Source of the DNA: Sphingobacterium faecium
GTDB taxonomy: Bacteria; Bacteroidota; Bacteroidia; Sphingobacteriales; Sphingobacteriaceae
Length of the DNA stretch: 64,000 nt
Assembly: GCF_003054045.1 (NCBI RefSeq)
Contig: NZ_QBKH01000005.1
Span: 186,001-250,000, forward strand
Reading direction: 5' to 3'
The notes below the pieces were generated by a model. That model did no database searches, had not been told where the DNA came from, and saw only the letters and a program-made list of their open reading frames with translations. The position numbers were made by a program, and so were the translations under genes. Shown one piece after another: positions 43,479-53,495 of this stretch; position 1 is the first letter of the stretch, and every line of letters begins with the position of its first letter.

Positions 43479-46187
43479 TTAAGCTTCTGCTTCCAAATCT
43501 TGATCTAAATCTGCCAAATTATTAGTAACAACCTCTGTTTGGTTATATGCTTGAAGATTATCATAGAGGTTTGCACCTTCAATTTTCGATTTGTCCTCTA
43601 TAAATAAAGCTAGGGAGAATGGATGCTCTTTTGTGATCCTAGCCCACTCTTTCAAATCAACTGGTAAATTTTCTTTTACAGCACATCGTATTACGACAGC
43701 AAGTTTATTACCAATTTTTTTGATATCATCCTTGCTCATGGTTATTGAATGCTGTTGTCGATTTGACAACGGTTTATTTACTAATGGAAAAAAGTCTTCT
43801 GACCACTCTTGAATTGTTGATTTAACACCTGCTTTTTTTTTTCTTACTTCACCTTTCAACCTATTAAATTCTTTATTTTGTTCTTCACTCAGGTCACGAT
43901 TATTTTTTCGTTTCTGGAGTTCAAGCATTTCATCCGTCCAATAACGCTCATAATAAACATGATCACGATCGGCTAAAATATCTGCCAATTCATCTAATGA
44001 GTCCTTCACAATAGAATTTACAAAGTTGAAGGATATATGTAGGGGGTTATAATCAACATGATTGCCCCATGCTGGATTAGCCTTGAAACATAATGTGGCT
44101 TTTATAGCTAATCGTTGACTACCATCTCCTTCTAATAGATATTCGGGAATATGCAATAAAATAACTTTGTGTTGATCTGGTTGAATGATATTTTCAATAA
44201 GCACGGATACCGTATCATTTTTTGAATATAACAATCGCTCAACATTAGGCTTCCCATATCCGGAAAGATTTTGATGAAGATCTTTTGCTGAGATTACAGC
44301 CTTTGAAATACTTGTTTTTTCACCACCTCTTAATTTTTTAAAGTCTTTTCCAAATTTATCTTGGGCTAAAACATCTTTTCGTTCTACTATCATTTCATCC
44401 AAATAAGAAGATGAATAGCTTTCTGCAGAATTAATCAATAAAGATTTTACTGATTGGAGAGTAATATCTGGATAAATATTTAATAATTTAGCGGCAAGAT
44501 TTGCTGCTAAAGGAGCGGCCAAACTAGTCCCGGAGTCAAAAGCATAAAAGTCTGTACCAACGTCGCCAAATCCAACCACCTGCATACCTGAGTTTGAATC
44601 TAACAGATCTCCACCTGGCATAACAATATCGGGTTTGAAGAGATTCTTGTTGCTGTGGTTAATACTTAGCAGTCCACCATTAATAGGTTGTTTGAAATCA
44701 TAATGGTTCTTACGTGAATAATACGCTGGTAAATTTTTATCCAAACTTAAATGAGGATCTGTGTCGGCACGGTAATTTTCTGCGAGTGCTCCAACAGTAA
44801 TATTATTCATACTTTCAGCCGGTGTACATATATTGGTATGTACGCAATTATGATATTCAGTGTAATCTTCTGGTGGATTGTAAAAATGGTAGGGATAATC
44901 ATGGCGTTTACTAGGTGTTGCTTGCAATGAGTTGATATCATCATAAGGCATATTCCCTGCTGCGATAAAAATCAATATATCGAATTCGTAAGTCAATTTA
45001 TCTAATAAATAGGCAAAGTGAGATGGAGATTCGTTATACTGTTTACCCTTAGTGCATACTGACAAGTTAAATAGACGTATCCCATGCTTTAAATGGGCCT
45101 CCCGAATGGCTTCTACAACATTAAGAACATCAATATAGCCATCCATACTTTCCAATATCTTGATGGAAAAAATCTTAGCATCTGCTCTTAACTCTCGTTG
45201 TCCTGAGAAAAAAGCCTCTCCGACTGAAGCTAAACTCGCAACAACAGTTCCATGAGTATGGACAGCATGATGTCCATTTCTTGTTGGTGTAATATCTAAT
45301 TGATCGTCGACTATTACCGATCTCAATGGATCAATTTTTCTTACGCCATTATCGATAATACCAATGATAGTATTTCGATCGGCAGGAGTTACATTAAAAC
45401 CCCATGATAATTCCTGAAAATTATACTGATCAGGTCTGACCACTGTACTACGTAATGAATGTGCTTGAGCAAGTATGTCAAAATTATTCACCAGTGTTTC
45501 TAAAGCTCCTTCCTCAATGCCATTTAATTGGAGTACTTTCGCATTATAAAGATCAAATTTAAAATCTATTAAATTTCCCTGATCTTTTAATTCTTCTAAT
45601 TTCCTTATTAATAACTGTTTCTGTTGATCATATTGATGTATGATCTGGGTAGTACTATTAATTAGCTCAAAAATCACATTAGTATTACAGTAATTTTTAA
45701 TATCTCCAGCTGTATGATACTTAATATCATAGATTGTAGTCATAATAGCATAAGGAGTCTCTTTTGGAGTTTTTTGGTGACTACTATTGATGTATTGATA
45801 TAATAATTGATCAAATACTCGAAATTTTTCTTGATTTTCTACTGCAAATAAAACAGTGCGATTAAAATCTTTCTGTAAAACTGCTGATAATCCAAATTGT
45901 GCTAGAAATCTTGTCTTCGTATCAAATAGCACACCATCACTAAATGGAATTAAAAACTTAATCTCAACAATTTCTATTGTTGCTAGATCCAATGTTTTAT
46001 TTTCGCGTCGAGCTTCCTTATCCTGTATTAATTTGCTATAGGACGCATCAAGCTTCTCTTTATGTCTTCTATAAGATTCAGGATCTTTATCTTCTAACTC
46101 GTTCTTTTCAATACCTCGAGATTTATCAAATTTTTGGACATGTCCAGGAATATTCCTTAAATAAAGATGTGGTAATTTTTGGCTCAT
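43479..46187 (-). CDS. Subtilisin-like (S8) serine protease, 902 aa
   Basis: The catalytic triad is complete: D279 (IIGIIDNGV), H312 (HTHGTVVAS), N412 oxyanion (IAAGN) and S555 (DSGTSLAAP). The N-terminal ~265 residues are an extra domain (HLYLRNIPGHVQKF...) probably for regulation. The C-terminal ~300 residues are also extra (KATLCFKANPAW, DHVYYERYWTDEM). There is no signal peptide, so it should act in the cytoplasm, unusual for subtilases and fitting a role in defence or quality control together with the AAA ATPase. It is transcribed toward the ATPase gene. Confidence 0.92.
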   Translation of the reverse strand: MSQKLPHLYLRNIPGHVQKFDKSRGIEKNELEDKDPESYRRHKEKLDASYSKLIQDKEARRENKTLDLATIEIVEIKFLIPFSDGVLFDTKTRFLAQFGLSAVLQKDFNRTVLFAVENQEKFRVFDQLLYQYINSSHQKTPKETPYAIMTTIYDIKYHTAGDIKNYCNTNVIFELINSTTQIIHQYDQQKQLLIRKLEELKDQGNLIDFKFDLYNAKVLQLNGIEEGALETLVNNFDILAQAHSLRSTVVRPDQYNFQELSWGFNVTPADRNTIIGIIDNGVRKIDPLRSVIVDDQLDITPTRNGHHAVHTHGTVVASLASVGEAFFSGQRELRADAKIFSIKILESMDGYIDVLNVVEAIREAHLKHGIRLFNLSVCTKGKQYNESPSHFAYLLDKLTYEFDILIFIAAGNMPYDDINSLQATPSKRHDYPYHFYNPPEDYTEYHNCVHTNICTPAESMNNITVGALAENYRADTDPHLSLDKNLPAYYSRKNHYDFKQPINGGLLSINHSNKNLFKPDIVMPGGDLLDSNSGMQVVGFGDVGTDFYAFDSGTSLAAPLAANLAAKLLNIYPDITLQSVKSLLINSAESYSSSYLDEMIVERKDVLAQDKFGKDFKKLRGGEKTSISKAVISAKDLHQNLSGYGKPNVERLLYSKNDTVSVLIENIIQPDQHKVILLHIPEYLLEGDGSQRLAIKATLCFKANPAWGNHVDYNPLHISFNFVNSIVKDSLDELADILADRDHVYYERYWTDEMLELQKRKNNRDLSEEQNKEFNRLKGEVRKKKAGVKSTIQEWSEDFFPLVNKPLSNRQQHSITMSKDDIKKIGNKLAVVIRCAVKENLPVDLKEWARITKEHPFSLALFIEDKSKIEGANLYDNLQAYNQTEVVTNNLADLDQDLEAEA

Positions 46188-46349
46188 AATCAGTTTACTT
46201 GGTGGTAATCACTAATTTAAACAAATTTACTCTAATTTAAAAGCTTTGTTTTTTACCCCTAAAAAACGATCATGATTTGTTTAAAGAAATTTTAAAAATT
46301 GAGATTGGCTTATATTCTATTCTACAGGACAGAGTATTTATTTGCAAAT

Positions 46350-46387
46350 AAAACCATCACTAAAAAGTAGATTTTAGTGATGGTTTT
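46350..46387. terminator. Strong hairpin, 16-bp stem
   Basis: AAAACCATCACTAAAA (46350-46365) pairs with TTTTAGTGATGGTTTT (46372-46387) with a six-base loop. A- and T-rich ends make it usable from both sides; it lies just after the small minus-strand gene at 46413-46553. Confidence 0.75.
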
Positions 46388-46412
46388 CACCATTAAAATA
46401 CGTAACCTAATT

Positions 46413-46553
46413 TTAATCCTTGGGTTTATGTTTGTGTGGTTTTAAAATTGGATGTTTAGGTTTTGTCTCGGGTGTAACACGTCTTCTCTCATCCGGCGTT
46501 CCATCCTCTTTTTTAGGTTTTGGCCCTGGTTTAATTGCTTCGATCGTTTCCAT
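46413..46553 (-). CDS. Small Pro/Lys-rich protein, 46 aa
   Basis: The frame runs from ATG at 46553 to TAA at 46413. The product begins METIEAIKPGPKPKKEDG and ends HKPKD: 9 Pro, 11 Lys, no hydrophobic core. It is too short for most gene callers. Support comes from its AT-rich leader, the terminator hairpin 25 bp after its stop, and its isolated position in a 450-bp gap. The function is unknown; it could be a leader of the downstream nuclease region or an orphan peptide. Confidence 0.5.
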   Translation of the reverse strand: METIEAIKPGPKPKKEDGTPDERRRVTPETKPKHPILKPHKHKPKD

Positions 46554-46639
46554 ATTGAATATATTTAAATTAATAATCAGCAGCAATATAACTAATTAAT
46601 TTCCAGATCTATTACGGGAAACCACAAGAGAAATAACAA

Positions 46640-47875
46640 TTATTTTAACACCTGTACATTGTAAGAAATGCTCCTATTTGTACGAAATAAAGCTAGATCG
46701 ATAACTGTAATAATAGTATTAATAACATCTTCTTGATTTTCTTTATCAATCATGTTAAAAATTGTTTCATTTTGAAAATCTGAAAATGAACATGCCGTTA
46801 GACCCTGTATTTCCTTCCATTCTTTATTCTGGTTTGGAGTTATTATACCCCATGTAAATCCTTTAGAATCATTGGAAATGTAGATTTTGTTTCCGCTATA
46901 ATTAAAATCAAGTACCATAATTCTATTAACTTTTGTATGAACTGTGGTTGTAATTACAGAATCTTTAGGAATACTAACATTGACATTGTACTTTAAACCA
47001 ATACGATTTCCTAAACCATGCCAAAACTCATGGATAGTATGCCACTGGATATGCTTAAACTCTTGTTCCAAAAAATGCTGATCAAGTTTATTTTCTAAAG
47101 GTGTGCTATATAGGGCTCTATATACCTCATCCATATTTTGAACAATCAACTTTCTTAAATCCATTGTTAAATCAAAATCATTGGTGATTGATTTTACTAA
47201 ATCAATATAATGACGAATGCAATCTCGCAAGTGGGATTTGTCCAAATCGACCATACAATTTTCTAACCAAGCCGGTATAAACTGAATATAATCAATAAAC
47301 TTTAGATTAACTTTGTTTGATTTGAATTGGTCATAAAGTGTTGGCTTTCTACCATTTATTGTCAAGTACACAAGGGTAATTTTTTCATAAGCGTATCCAT
47401 CATGTAGATTTAATTTATTTTGTACTTGATCATGATAGTTTAAAAGTTGTGCCTGATATGTTCCATCGTCCAATTTTTTATTGCTATCTCCTGCAAAAAT
47501 CTTATTCTCAATGACTATTGCTTTACTGTTATCATGAATCAAAATATCGATATTATCCATCTCAATTTTGTCTTCCTGTGTCGGATATACTTGGATATGA
47601 TTGATGTCAAAGCTTTCTAAACTTTGTTTATGCCCCGCAATACATTCGTATGGTCTTATTTCTAATAGATCCAAGAATTTTTTTAGGAATTTGTCTCCTT
47701 GGTTATGACTCCCCTTTGGATCCAATAAACTGGCGATAAATCGGGAATGCAGTTTTTGCTCCGCAGTCTTCTTATGCAATACAGTGAAGATATTAAACTC
47801 TTGTTTACGGTTGTTAATGCTACGCTGTCTCAAAAGACTAAGCTCTTCTATAAATTCTTTTTTTATTATTTCCAT
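46640..47875 (-). CDS. PD-(D/E)XK nuclease family protein
   Basis: 411 aa. The nuclease core is DNIDILIHDNSKAIVIENKI: D110, then E123-x-K125, with the preceding Glu/Ser helix (HSRFIASLLDPKGSHNQGD) typical of the PDDEXK_4 family (PF14281). QLLNYHDQV follows as the conserved helix. Members are DNA nucleases of unclear target, often in defence islands. Complete length. It stands alone on the minus strand, separated from the immunity-like genes by 150 bp. Confidence 0.85.
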   Translation of the reverse strand: MEIIKKEFIEELSLLRQRSINNRKQEFNIFTVLHKKTAEQKLHSRFIASLLDPKGSHNQGDKFLKKFLDLLEIRPYECIAGHKQSLESFDINHIQVYPTQEDKIEMDNIDILIHDNSKAIVIENKIFAGDSNKKLDDGTYQAQLLNYHDQVQNKLNLHDGYAYEKITLVYLTINGRKPTLYDQFKSNKVNLKFIDYIQFIPAWLENCMVDLDKSHLRDCIRHYIDLVKSITNDFDLTMDLRKLIVQNMDEVYRALYSTPLENKLDQHFLEQEFKHIQWHTIHEFWHGLGNRIGLKYNVNVSIPKDSVITTTVHTKVNRIMVLDFNYSGNKIYISNDSKGFTWGIITPNQNKEWKEIQGLTACSFSDFQNETIFNMIDKENQEDVINTIITVIDLALFRTNRSISYNVQVLK

Positions 47876-48025
47876 TTAAGATTTAGTTTATTTTGTGTGC
47901 TAAGGAATAAAGCTTAATGATAGGGAGAAATGATATCCACTGTAATCCCCAAGTCTACCTAGTTGATTTGGTATAGAATTCAAATTGACCTCAGCTTTAT
48001 ATTCATCTTTCTAATTTTCCATCAC

Positions 48026-48325
48026 CTACTTGACTAGCAACCCTAGATGCAATAGAAGACCCAAAGCAGGTGAATGTGTGCGAGTGACGTATGGTTTAAA
48101 ATTTATAGTTTTGAAATCAGTTAATTCGCAATAGGCCTGATGCACTCCTTTTAGATCCATAGTCCATATTTCACCTGTACTGACCCTTAAAAATTTTATT
48201 TTATGGTCAATAACAGACTGTACATCATATGTTTTACCATTTAAGCTTTTAAAATGTTTAACGGGCTTGGCTATTTTATAAAACTCTTCGAAACTTATTG
48301 CTGGTTTTGTTTTTGTATATTTCAT
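48026..48325 (-). CDS. Small conserved protein, 99 aa
   Basis: 99 aa, basic, beginning MKYTKTKPAISFEEFYKIAK. The middle has DVQSVIDHKIKFLRVSTGEI then WTMDLKGVHQAY. The C-terminus is NFKPYVTRTHSPALGLLLHL, a pattern I have seen in small Bacteroidota proteins near toxin/immunity genes, but I cannot name a family. No signal peptide. Lone gene on the minus strand. Confidence 0.6.
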   Translation of the reverse strand: MKYTKTKPAISFEEFYKIAKPVKHFKSLNGKTYDVQSVIDHKIKFLRVSTGEIWTMDLKGVHQAYCELTDFKTINFKPYVTRTHSPALGLLLHLGLLVK

Positions 48326-48479
48326 AATATTGGTTTAATTACACTACTATTTTGCAGATGTCTTTATCTAAAAACTTAAATGGCCTGAAGACTTACCATT
48401 TTTGAAGACTTAACATTTTTCAAACATTCAATAAATATAAAAACCTTAAAAAAACTTCACTAATAAACGAGACTTCTAC

Positions 48480-48877
48480 TTATAAGATTTTAATCATCCA
48501 CTTCTTTAAATCTGATTCAAACTTTAGGATGTCAAAATCTTCCAATCTATATTTCCTAATTATAACAGGAACCTCATTAATCAGCTTTTCAACTACGATT
48601 TTCTCTCGTTCCTTCTGTTCAATTTTCAAAAATTGGTTTAGATCAAGCATAATATCCATGTAAATAGTCTTCTCCTTTTTTAACAGTCTAATTCTTTGCT
48701 TTAGATTCAGACTAGGATCTTGACAAATCAATAAAACTGTTATACCATTTAGAGTAGAACCATAATACTGTTCCGAAAAAATTGTCTGTACCCTGTTTCT
48801 GACAAAGTATCTAAAACCTTATCTATTTTACTCTCCCAATAAAAATCTGCTAATATATTGAATCTAAAACTCATCAT
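48480..48877 (-). pseudogene. Immunity-like gene with one frameshift
   Basis: The first part reads MMSFRFNILADFYWESKIDK then VLDTLSETGYRQ (from 48877). A one-base indel near 48786 moves the frame to SEQYYGSTLNGITVLLICQD, then KKEKTIYMDIMLDLNQFLKI and KYRLEDFDILKFESDL. The G-x-x-L-x-G-I...C-x-D...K..T.YMDIMLDL layout resembles immunity proteins of polymorphic toxin systems, possibly Imm44. The intact C-terminal frame starts at 48731. Confidence 0.6.
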
Positions 48878-49122
48878 TTAATCAATTTTTGATATCACTG
48901 TCAGTTGGTATATGAGGTTCATAGTGATCACTTAACTGTCCACTAAATGACAGGTCAAGACAGCAGTAAATAAAGAAATTACTAGTACTTCCCCGATCTA
49001 CTGGGACGAACTATAGTGTAAAACGTATCCCCTAAAATTCATAATTGGAATGTTCCCTTTTTGCTTATTATTTACAGTTGATAAGGGAATTTACTAATTA
49101 CGCTAACGAAACAGCATGAGGG
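48878..49122. other. Non-coding stretch
   Basis: About 245 bp of degenerate sequence with no frame above 30 codons of interest. Confidence 0.4.
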
Positions 49123-49407
49123 CTAATTATCTCTAATTCCATTTTCATAATGATAATGATCTTGACTTGCACATGTGAATTGTTGGATAAAATTTGGCGT
49201 CATTTGAGATTCTTTTTTCACATCGAAAAAACTATTAAATAATGCCCAGTCGTACACTCCTTCATCAACTGGATATTCTGTTAATACTCCTGATAATTTA
49301 TGTCTATCTATCCATATTTCTGCCTTTTCAATTGAAGTAAAAACGCCACTTGAAAACCTTCCTCCTACACCATGAAAAACCCAAATTGTATTTAACATAT
49401 TATTCAT
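49123..49407 (-). CDS. DUF7710-like immunity candidate, 94 aa
   Basis: 94 aa with the family-like pattern VWVFHG-type start (TIWVFHGVGGRFSSGVFTSI), EKAEIWIDRHKLSGVLTEYP, VYDWALFNSFF and an end rich in His/Tyr (DHYHYENGIRDN). These match the small DUF7710 proteins that often sit in clusters of immunity genes. Soluble, acidic. No toxin is adjacent. Confidence 0.65.
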   Translation of the reverse strand: MNNMLNTIWVFHGVGGRFSSGVFTSIEKAEIWIDRHKLSGVLTEYPVDEGVYDWALFNSFFDVKKESQMTPNFIQQFTCASQDHYHYENGIRDN

Positions 49408-49832
49408 TTTTTATTGATTATTATAATTAAAACAACCTCTTCATATGCTAAAGTCTTTAATCAACGACAGCCGATGACAAACATTGCCAGAACTGTATAC
49501 CTAAATTACCTGGTCCATAAGGATGTATTCATCATCATGCCGCTCTCGCCACATTCCAGCTACTGACTTTCAACATTCCAGCTATATTGGGTCAGGCAAC
49601 GGATCTAGCCACGTAATCCAACTGCCCTTCTAAAACATAAGAACTTTCCAGCGTATGTGTACACAGATTTAAGTCACGCTGCATTTATCAGATCAATAAT
49701 TGTTTTTTATCTGCACTGATGTACCCTATAGGGTTTCCTTGCTATTTTACAAATACTTATAATTTATATTATTTATCTGTCATTTACCTTCACAACCGAG
49801 CTCATCGCTACGCTCTCTCAGTTATTTATCAC
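49408..49832. other. Intergenic stretch without a gene
   Basis: About 425 bp. No reading frame or structure that I can support; probably decayed sequence. Confidence 0.4.
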
Positions 49833-50192
49833 TTAAGTTGAGTAAGCTTCAAAATGTTCAAATAAAATTATATCATTATCCAATGTCGATCTCTCAAGGT
49901 CGTCTTCATATGGATCAAAACTTATATAATAGAATCCATCACATTTTAAAAGTTTAAACATTTCTATGTTGTAAAAAAAAGACATAGAATTATAATTAAA
50001 CCCATATTCTTTCACAACTTGAAATACTATTTTCATTTCTTTTACTTTTGAACCTTGGATTTTAAAATTTACTTCCACGCAAAGAACATCGTCTACCAAA
50101 CATACATTAATACTATATATAACCGCATTTGACAAATAAGCTTGATTTACCAATATGTCTAGTAATTCATCATCCTTTCCTAAATACACCAT
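49833..50192 (-). CDS. Hypothetical protein, 119 aa, immunity-like
   Basis: 119 aa, acidic, alternating beta strands: AVIYSINVCLVDDVLCVEVN then FKIQGSKVKEMKIVFQVVKE, and YYISFDPYEDD near the end. This is the size and composition of immunity proteins and many similar small genes of this cluster. No family recognised. Confidence 0.6.
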   Translation of the reverse strand: MVYLGKDDELLDILVNQAYLSNAVIYSINVCLVDDVLCVEVNFKIQGSKVKEMKIVFQVVKEYGFNYNSMSFFYNIEMFKLLKCDGFYYISFDPYEDDLERSTLDNDIILFEHFEAYST

Positions 50193-50560
50193 AGTACAGT
50201 TCCTTTATTATTAGCATTTGAATCATTACTGTCTTGATTATAACTCGAATTCAGCATCATCGGATTCAACTGAACATTGCTCCGTATACCATCATGTCTC
50301 ATACATATCTCAATTGAGGATACTTATTTGCATGAGATACGACTCCAATAGCTGCTACAAAAAAATGCAGTAGTGATAATTTAATATTCGGTCGTTCCTC
50401 CAATAAAAATTAGGAATGGACAAATAGTATAGTTTCCTTCAGAATCTATAAGATTTATTGGATTATTCCAGCCCTATGCATATGGACTTTTGTCAATTTG
50501 ATTAGCACACAATCTCGCACATTTACATAACTTAAGATTTAACAATAAATATTGTTAAAT
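50193..50560. other. Intergenic stretch without a gene
   Basis: About 370 bp. Short decayed frames only; nothing supported. Confidence 0.4.
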
Positions 50561-50863
50561 CTATAAAAAATAATTTCTAATAATAACAATGATAAAATAT
50601 ATGAAATGACAAACAACTGGACTGACGAATAAATAATCCAAAAAATTGCTTTGAATTTTATTTCGGTTCAAAATAACTATATAGATTGCAGCTATTAATA
50701 AAACCAATAACATAGGGTTAGCAACTCCATTATTATATTGGTTTTGAGCTTTTCGTAAACAATCGGGTTCTAAACTAATTCCAGTAAAGTTAAAATTTAC
50801 CACAATAAAATAATTAATAATAATTAATACACTAGCTAATGAGGGCAGTTTTATATTTTTCAT
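50561..50863 (-). CDS. Small membrane protein, 100 aa
   Basis: Three hydrophobic segments (about residues 8-27, 50-66 and 77-97) separated by short polar loops. An extracytoplasmic loop holds one Cys and an Asn/Gln-rich stretch (KAQNQYNNG). The size and cluster position fit a membrane-type immunity protein, such as those protecting against pore-forming toxins. That is inference. Confidence 0.55.
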   Translation of the reverse strand: MKNIKLPSLASVLIIINYFIVVNFNFTGISLEPDCLRKAQNQYNNGVANPMLLVLLIAAIYIVILNRNKIQSNFLDYLFVSPVVCHFIYFIIVIIRNYFL

Positions 50864-50882
50864 AAAATTATTTTAAATTCAT

Positions 50883-51145
50883 TCATTTGTTCATATTCTG
50901 ATAACTAGCATTTATTGTTCTTTGATCTTCCGAAAAATTCCCTACGAATGACAATTCATTATAAAAGAGAAGAGCTAAGGTATTAGCTAATCCCTTTTCA
51001 TCTTTATTTTTAACATTGTTTTTCAATAAAGAAAGTGTTTCTTATTTAACTGTAAATGTTGCCTCTCAGGGAACTTATCCCAATAATTATCGAAATGATG
51101 ATCCCTACTAAATAATCCTTTAAAAAATTTCCAAAAATCAAACAT
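50883..51145 (-). pseudogene. Broken small gene, immunity-like
   Basis: From ATG 51145 the frame reads MFDFWKFFKGLFSRDHHFDN then YWDKFPERQHLQLNKK and stops. A shifted frame carries on with ETLSLLKNNVKNKDEKGLAN then TLALLFYNELSFVGNFSEDQ to a stop at 50883-50885. One indel joins both into a ~85-aa acidic protein of immunity size. Confidence 0.5.
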
Positions 51146-51234
51146 TATTTAATAATTTTAAAGATATTAATCCAATTATTAAACATATATGTATTAGAAT
51201 GTATGCCTAGATTCATTGCAGAACCCTCTGCCTT

Positions 51235-51465
51235 TCATAATTGATTTCCTCGACCATTCCAAGCTCTTGCCCCTGCTGCTGTACTGTGCATTACACCAAC
51301 TTTATTAAAGTAATTCATTGCTCCAGATTTAATATTAAATTGTACCAAAACATCATACTTGTTTGGGTAAAGTAACATACTATAACTTTTCGTAGTTTGC
51401 TGAATCCTGTGGTAATTACAAAAGGGTTTGTTAAAGAATGAATACAATTCAAACCATATTTTCAT
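51235..51465 (-). CDS. Small protein, possible toxin C-terminal relic, 76 aa
   Basis: 76 aa. The second half reads YDVLVQFNIKSGAMNYFNKV then GVMHSTAAGARAWNGRGNQL. This resembles the end of a polymorphic-toxin C-terminal domain (VQF.IKPG...L..IGV....A), but the N-terminal delivery part is absent. It starts eight bases after the next gene upstream. It may be a translated relic rather than a functional gene. Confidence 0.4.
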   Translation of the reverse strand: MKIWFELYSFFNKPFCNYHRIQQTTKSYSMLLYPNKYDVLVQFNIKSGAMNYFNKVGVMHSTAAGARAWNGRGNQL

Positions 51466-51473
51466 TATTGGTT

Positions 51474-51770
51474 TTATTGTCTTTCCTCATATATAATCTC
51501 AAAAAATAAATTTTCTGGCCTTTCACCTACAAAACTCTTTACAAGATCATAAATATTCTCGTTTTCCATCGAAAAACCACTAAAATCAACACTGTTTGCC
51601 AAACTTGGCTGGGTACTATCTTCTGTTATATAAAATCCATCTATTCCTAAAATAGATACAGTGTCTTTCTCGCACTCCTCAATAAATTTTAATGTATCTT
51701 CTTTTGAGTAAAGATTCAGTCCCCCTCTCTTCAATATCCGATCTTTAAATAAATTCGCGATCCTATTCAT
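51474..51770 (-). CDS. Immunity-like protein, 98 aa
   Basis: 98 aa, acidic: LKRGGLNLYSKEDTLKFIEE then CEKDTVSILGIDGFYITEDS and NLFFEIIYEERQ. The F-I-x-x-C-x-x-x-x-x-x-x-x-L-G-I-D-G-F pattern is common among small immunity genes. It lies directly before the 76-aa frame at 51235-51465, an order (immunity next to toxin tip) that fits a decayed toxin cassette. Confidence 0.6.
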   Translation of the reverse strand: MNRIANLFKDRILKRGGLNLYSKEDTLKFIEECEKDTVSILGIDGFYITEDSTQPSLANSVDFSGFSMENENIYDLVKSFVGERPENLFFEIIYEERQ

Positions 51771-52182
51771 AATTATTTTACTATATATGGCTTAATAACT
51801 GTCTCATCTGGTATCCATTTAGGATCCAAATCTATTATTAATTTGAATAACTTCATTATTTACGTTGTCTTTGATGACATAAGAATTAATTTTTTCGAAA
51901 TATGCAAGGGAGTCCGATTTTTAAACTGACACTGTTCTACTATAGGTTTTGCTAACTGATACTTGGGTTGTAATTGCCCCAAAACATCTGAATATATACC
52001 AAAATTGATTATGAATTTGATTACGTCTGTTGTACTATCTAGGTTTTCGAAAGTTCACAACCCCATTATTTTCACCTAATTTCCACTAAAAGCTATGCTC
52101 CTTTTTATTAAACCCACTTGCTTTAGCAAGGTGAGTTACGCTTTCATAAGATCTTTAAACATATTCATTACTTTTAGCAGTT
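51771..52182. other. Decayed coding sequence
   Basis: About 410 bp. The minus strand contains short open pieces (for example DSLAYFEKINSYVIKDNVNN) broken by stops, so this is probably the relic of another small gene. No single frame can be called. Confidence 0.4.
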
Positions 52183-52659
52183 TTATTGATTTAAATCAAA
52201 TTTCAGTTCTTTACTTTTTCCAATCCAGACCACATCTTCTTCAGCACCTTTAAACATAACATAACTAGTTTCCTTTTGCGTAATATCCTTCCAAGACATC
52301 CCTTTAGTAATAAATTTCTTTCCTGAACTACGAAAAAAACTAAAAGCTACGTGCTGATAATGAAACCAAATAAGTGGTAACAAATTTATCACTTCCTCGT
52401 TAAGATTAGTCCCTTCAAATGAAATTTCAAAATTGTTATAAATGAAGTTTTTTTTATCATTTAAAACTAAATTCAATTTTGATAATAATTCTGAATCAGT
52501 ATAATCTGGTCTACTTGCATTTATGTAAAAATAGCCCATTTTCTCACTTAAATTTAAAATTGCATTAATTAAACAATTTCTGTCAGAATATGTATTTTCA
52601 AAAGATTTAATTGACAATAAATCCCCTCCTTCATTATTATGAATTTTATGTTCTTTCAT
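52183..52659 (-). CDS. Immunity-like protein, 158 aa
   Basis: 158 aa, acidic, soluble. Middle segment LLPLIWFHYQHVAFSFFRSS and end MSWKDITQKETSYVMFKGAE then EDVVWIGKSKEL. I do not recognise the family. Size, isoelectric character and position in the cluster suggest an immunity protein for an absent toxin. Confidence 0.6.
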   Translation of the reverse strand: MKEHKIHNNEGGDLLSIKSFENTYSDRNCLINAILNLSEKMGYFYINASRPDYTDSELLSKLNLVLNDKKNFIYNNFEISFEGTNLNEEVINLLPLIWFHYQHVAFSFFRSSGKKFITKGMSWKDITQKETSYVMFKGAEEDVVWIGKSKELKFDLNQ

Positions 52660-53495
52660 TATTTTATTTTCTTTATTTGCTTAAAAAATGGAGCCTTTAA
52701 CATCTATTGGAAAGTTGTGTCTTCGAAACCAATACACATAATAATACAGTACTGATAAACAGAAAGTAGATTACAGTGGTAAAATCGACATTCATCTCCA
52801 TTTAGCTTTTGTTAGTTAGTTTCTTAAACCAATTGTTGAAATAATTTGTGGTAGCTTCTTTATACTGATCAATTGAGTCTACCTTTTTTTAAGGTTCGCT
52901 TTTACATTTAAATAAAAGTTTCCCGATTCACTCCCAACGGTTATTTCATTTGAGGATTTTACCAGCGTTCTTTTCATTTCTTACGTGAAAGTTACGACAT
53001 TCCTCCGTTCTATTAAAGCATTCCTGAATTTCTGAAAAAATCTGAAATTCATCTTGCATCTGTTACAATTTTTTTTTGTGGCAATGGGAATCCAGAATTA
53101 GCCAGTATGGTGAATTTTCCGTTTTCCGCCCCTTCTGTATTATCTTTTCGTTGCTCCTAATGTTTTCCGTTTCAAAAACCCAAAGTACACTCGTACCGGC
53201 TATGATACATGCCCTTCTGATTCGAACCAACTTGGTTACGTTATAAACTGCTTTATACTATTTGTCCTGATCCTATTGACTTGAAATAATTGCTTCTGCT
53301 TTAAAAAGAAGTAGTAGTGTTATAAAAAGATCGATTCTCTTGATTCAATTTGTTGCCGCTGTTAAATGCTTTCTACTTTGTCATGAATATCTGCATTGGA
53401 GTTGTTACCTTTGAGTGTAGACAGTTTGCCCCTGACTTGTATAGTAGGGGAAATTTATCTCTATGGCTTTCTTTTATAAACAATATTCGTAGAAT
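52660..53495. other. Intergenic region without a supported gene
   Basis: About 835 bp. Composition suggests decayed coding sequence, but no frame or motif is convincing. The last 100 bp upstream of 53496 should contain the promoter of the SUFU gene. Confidence 0.4.
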
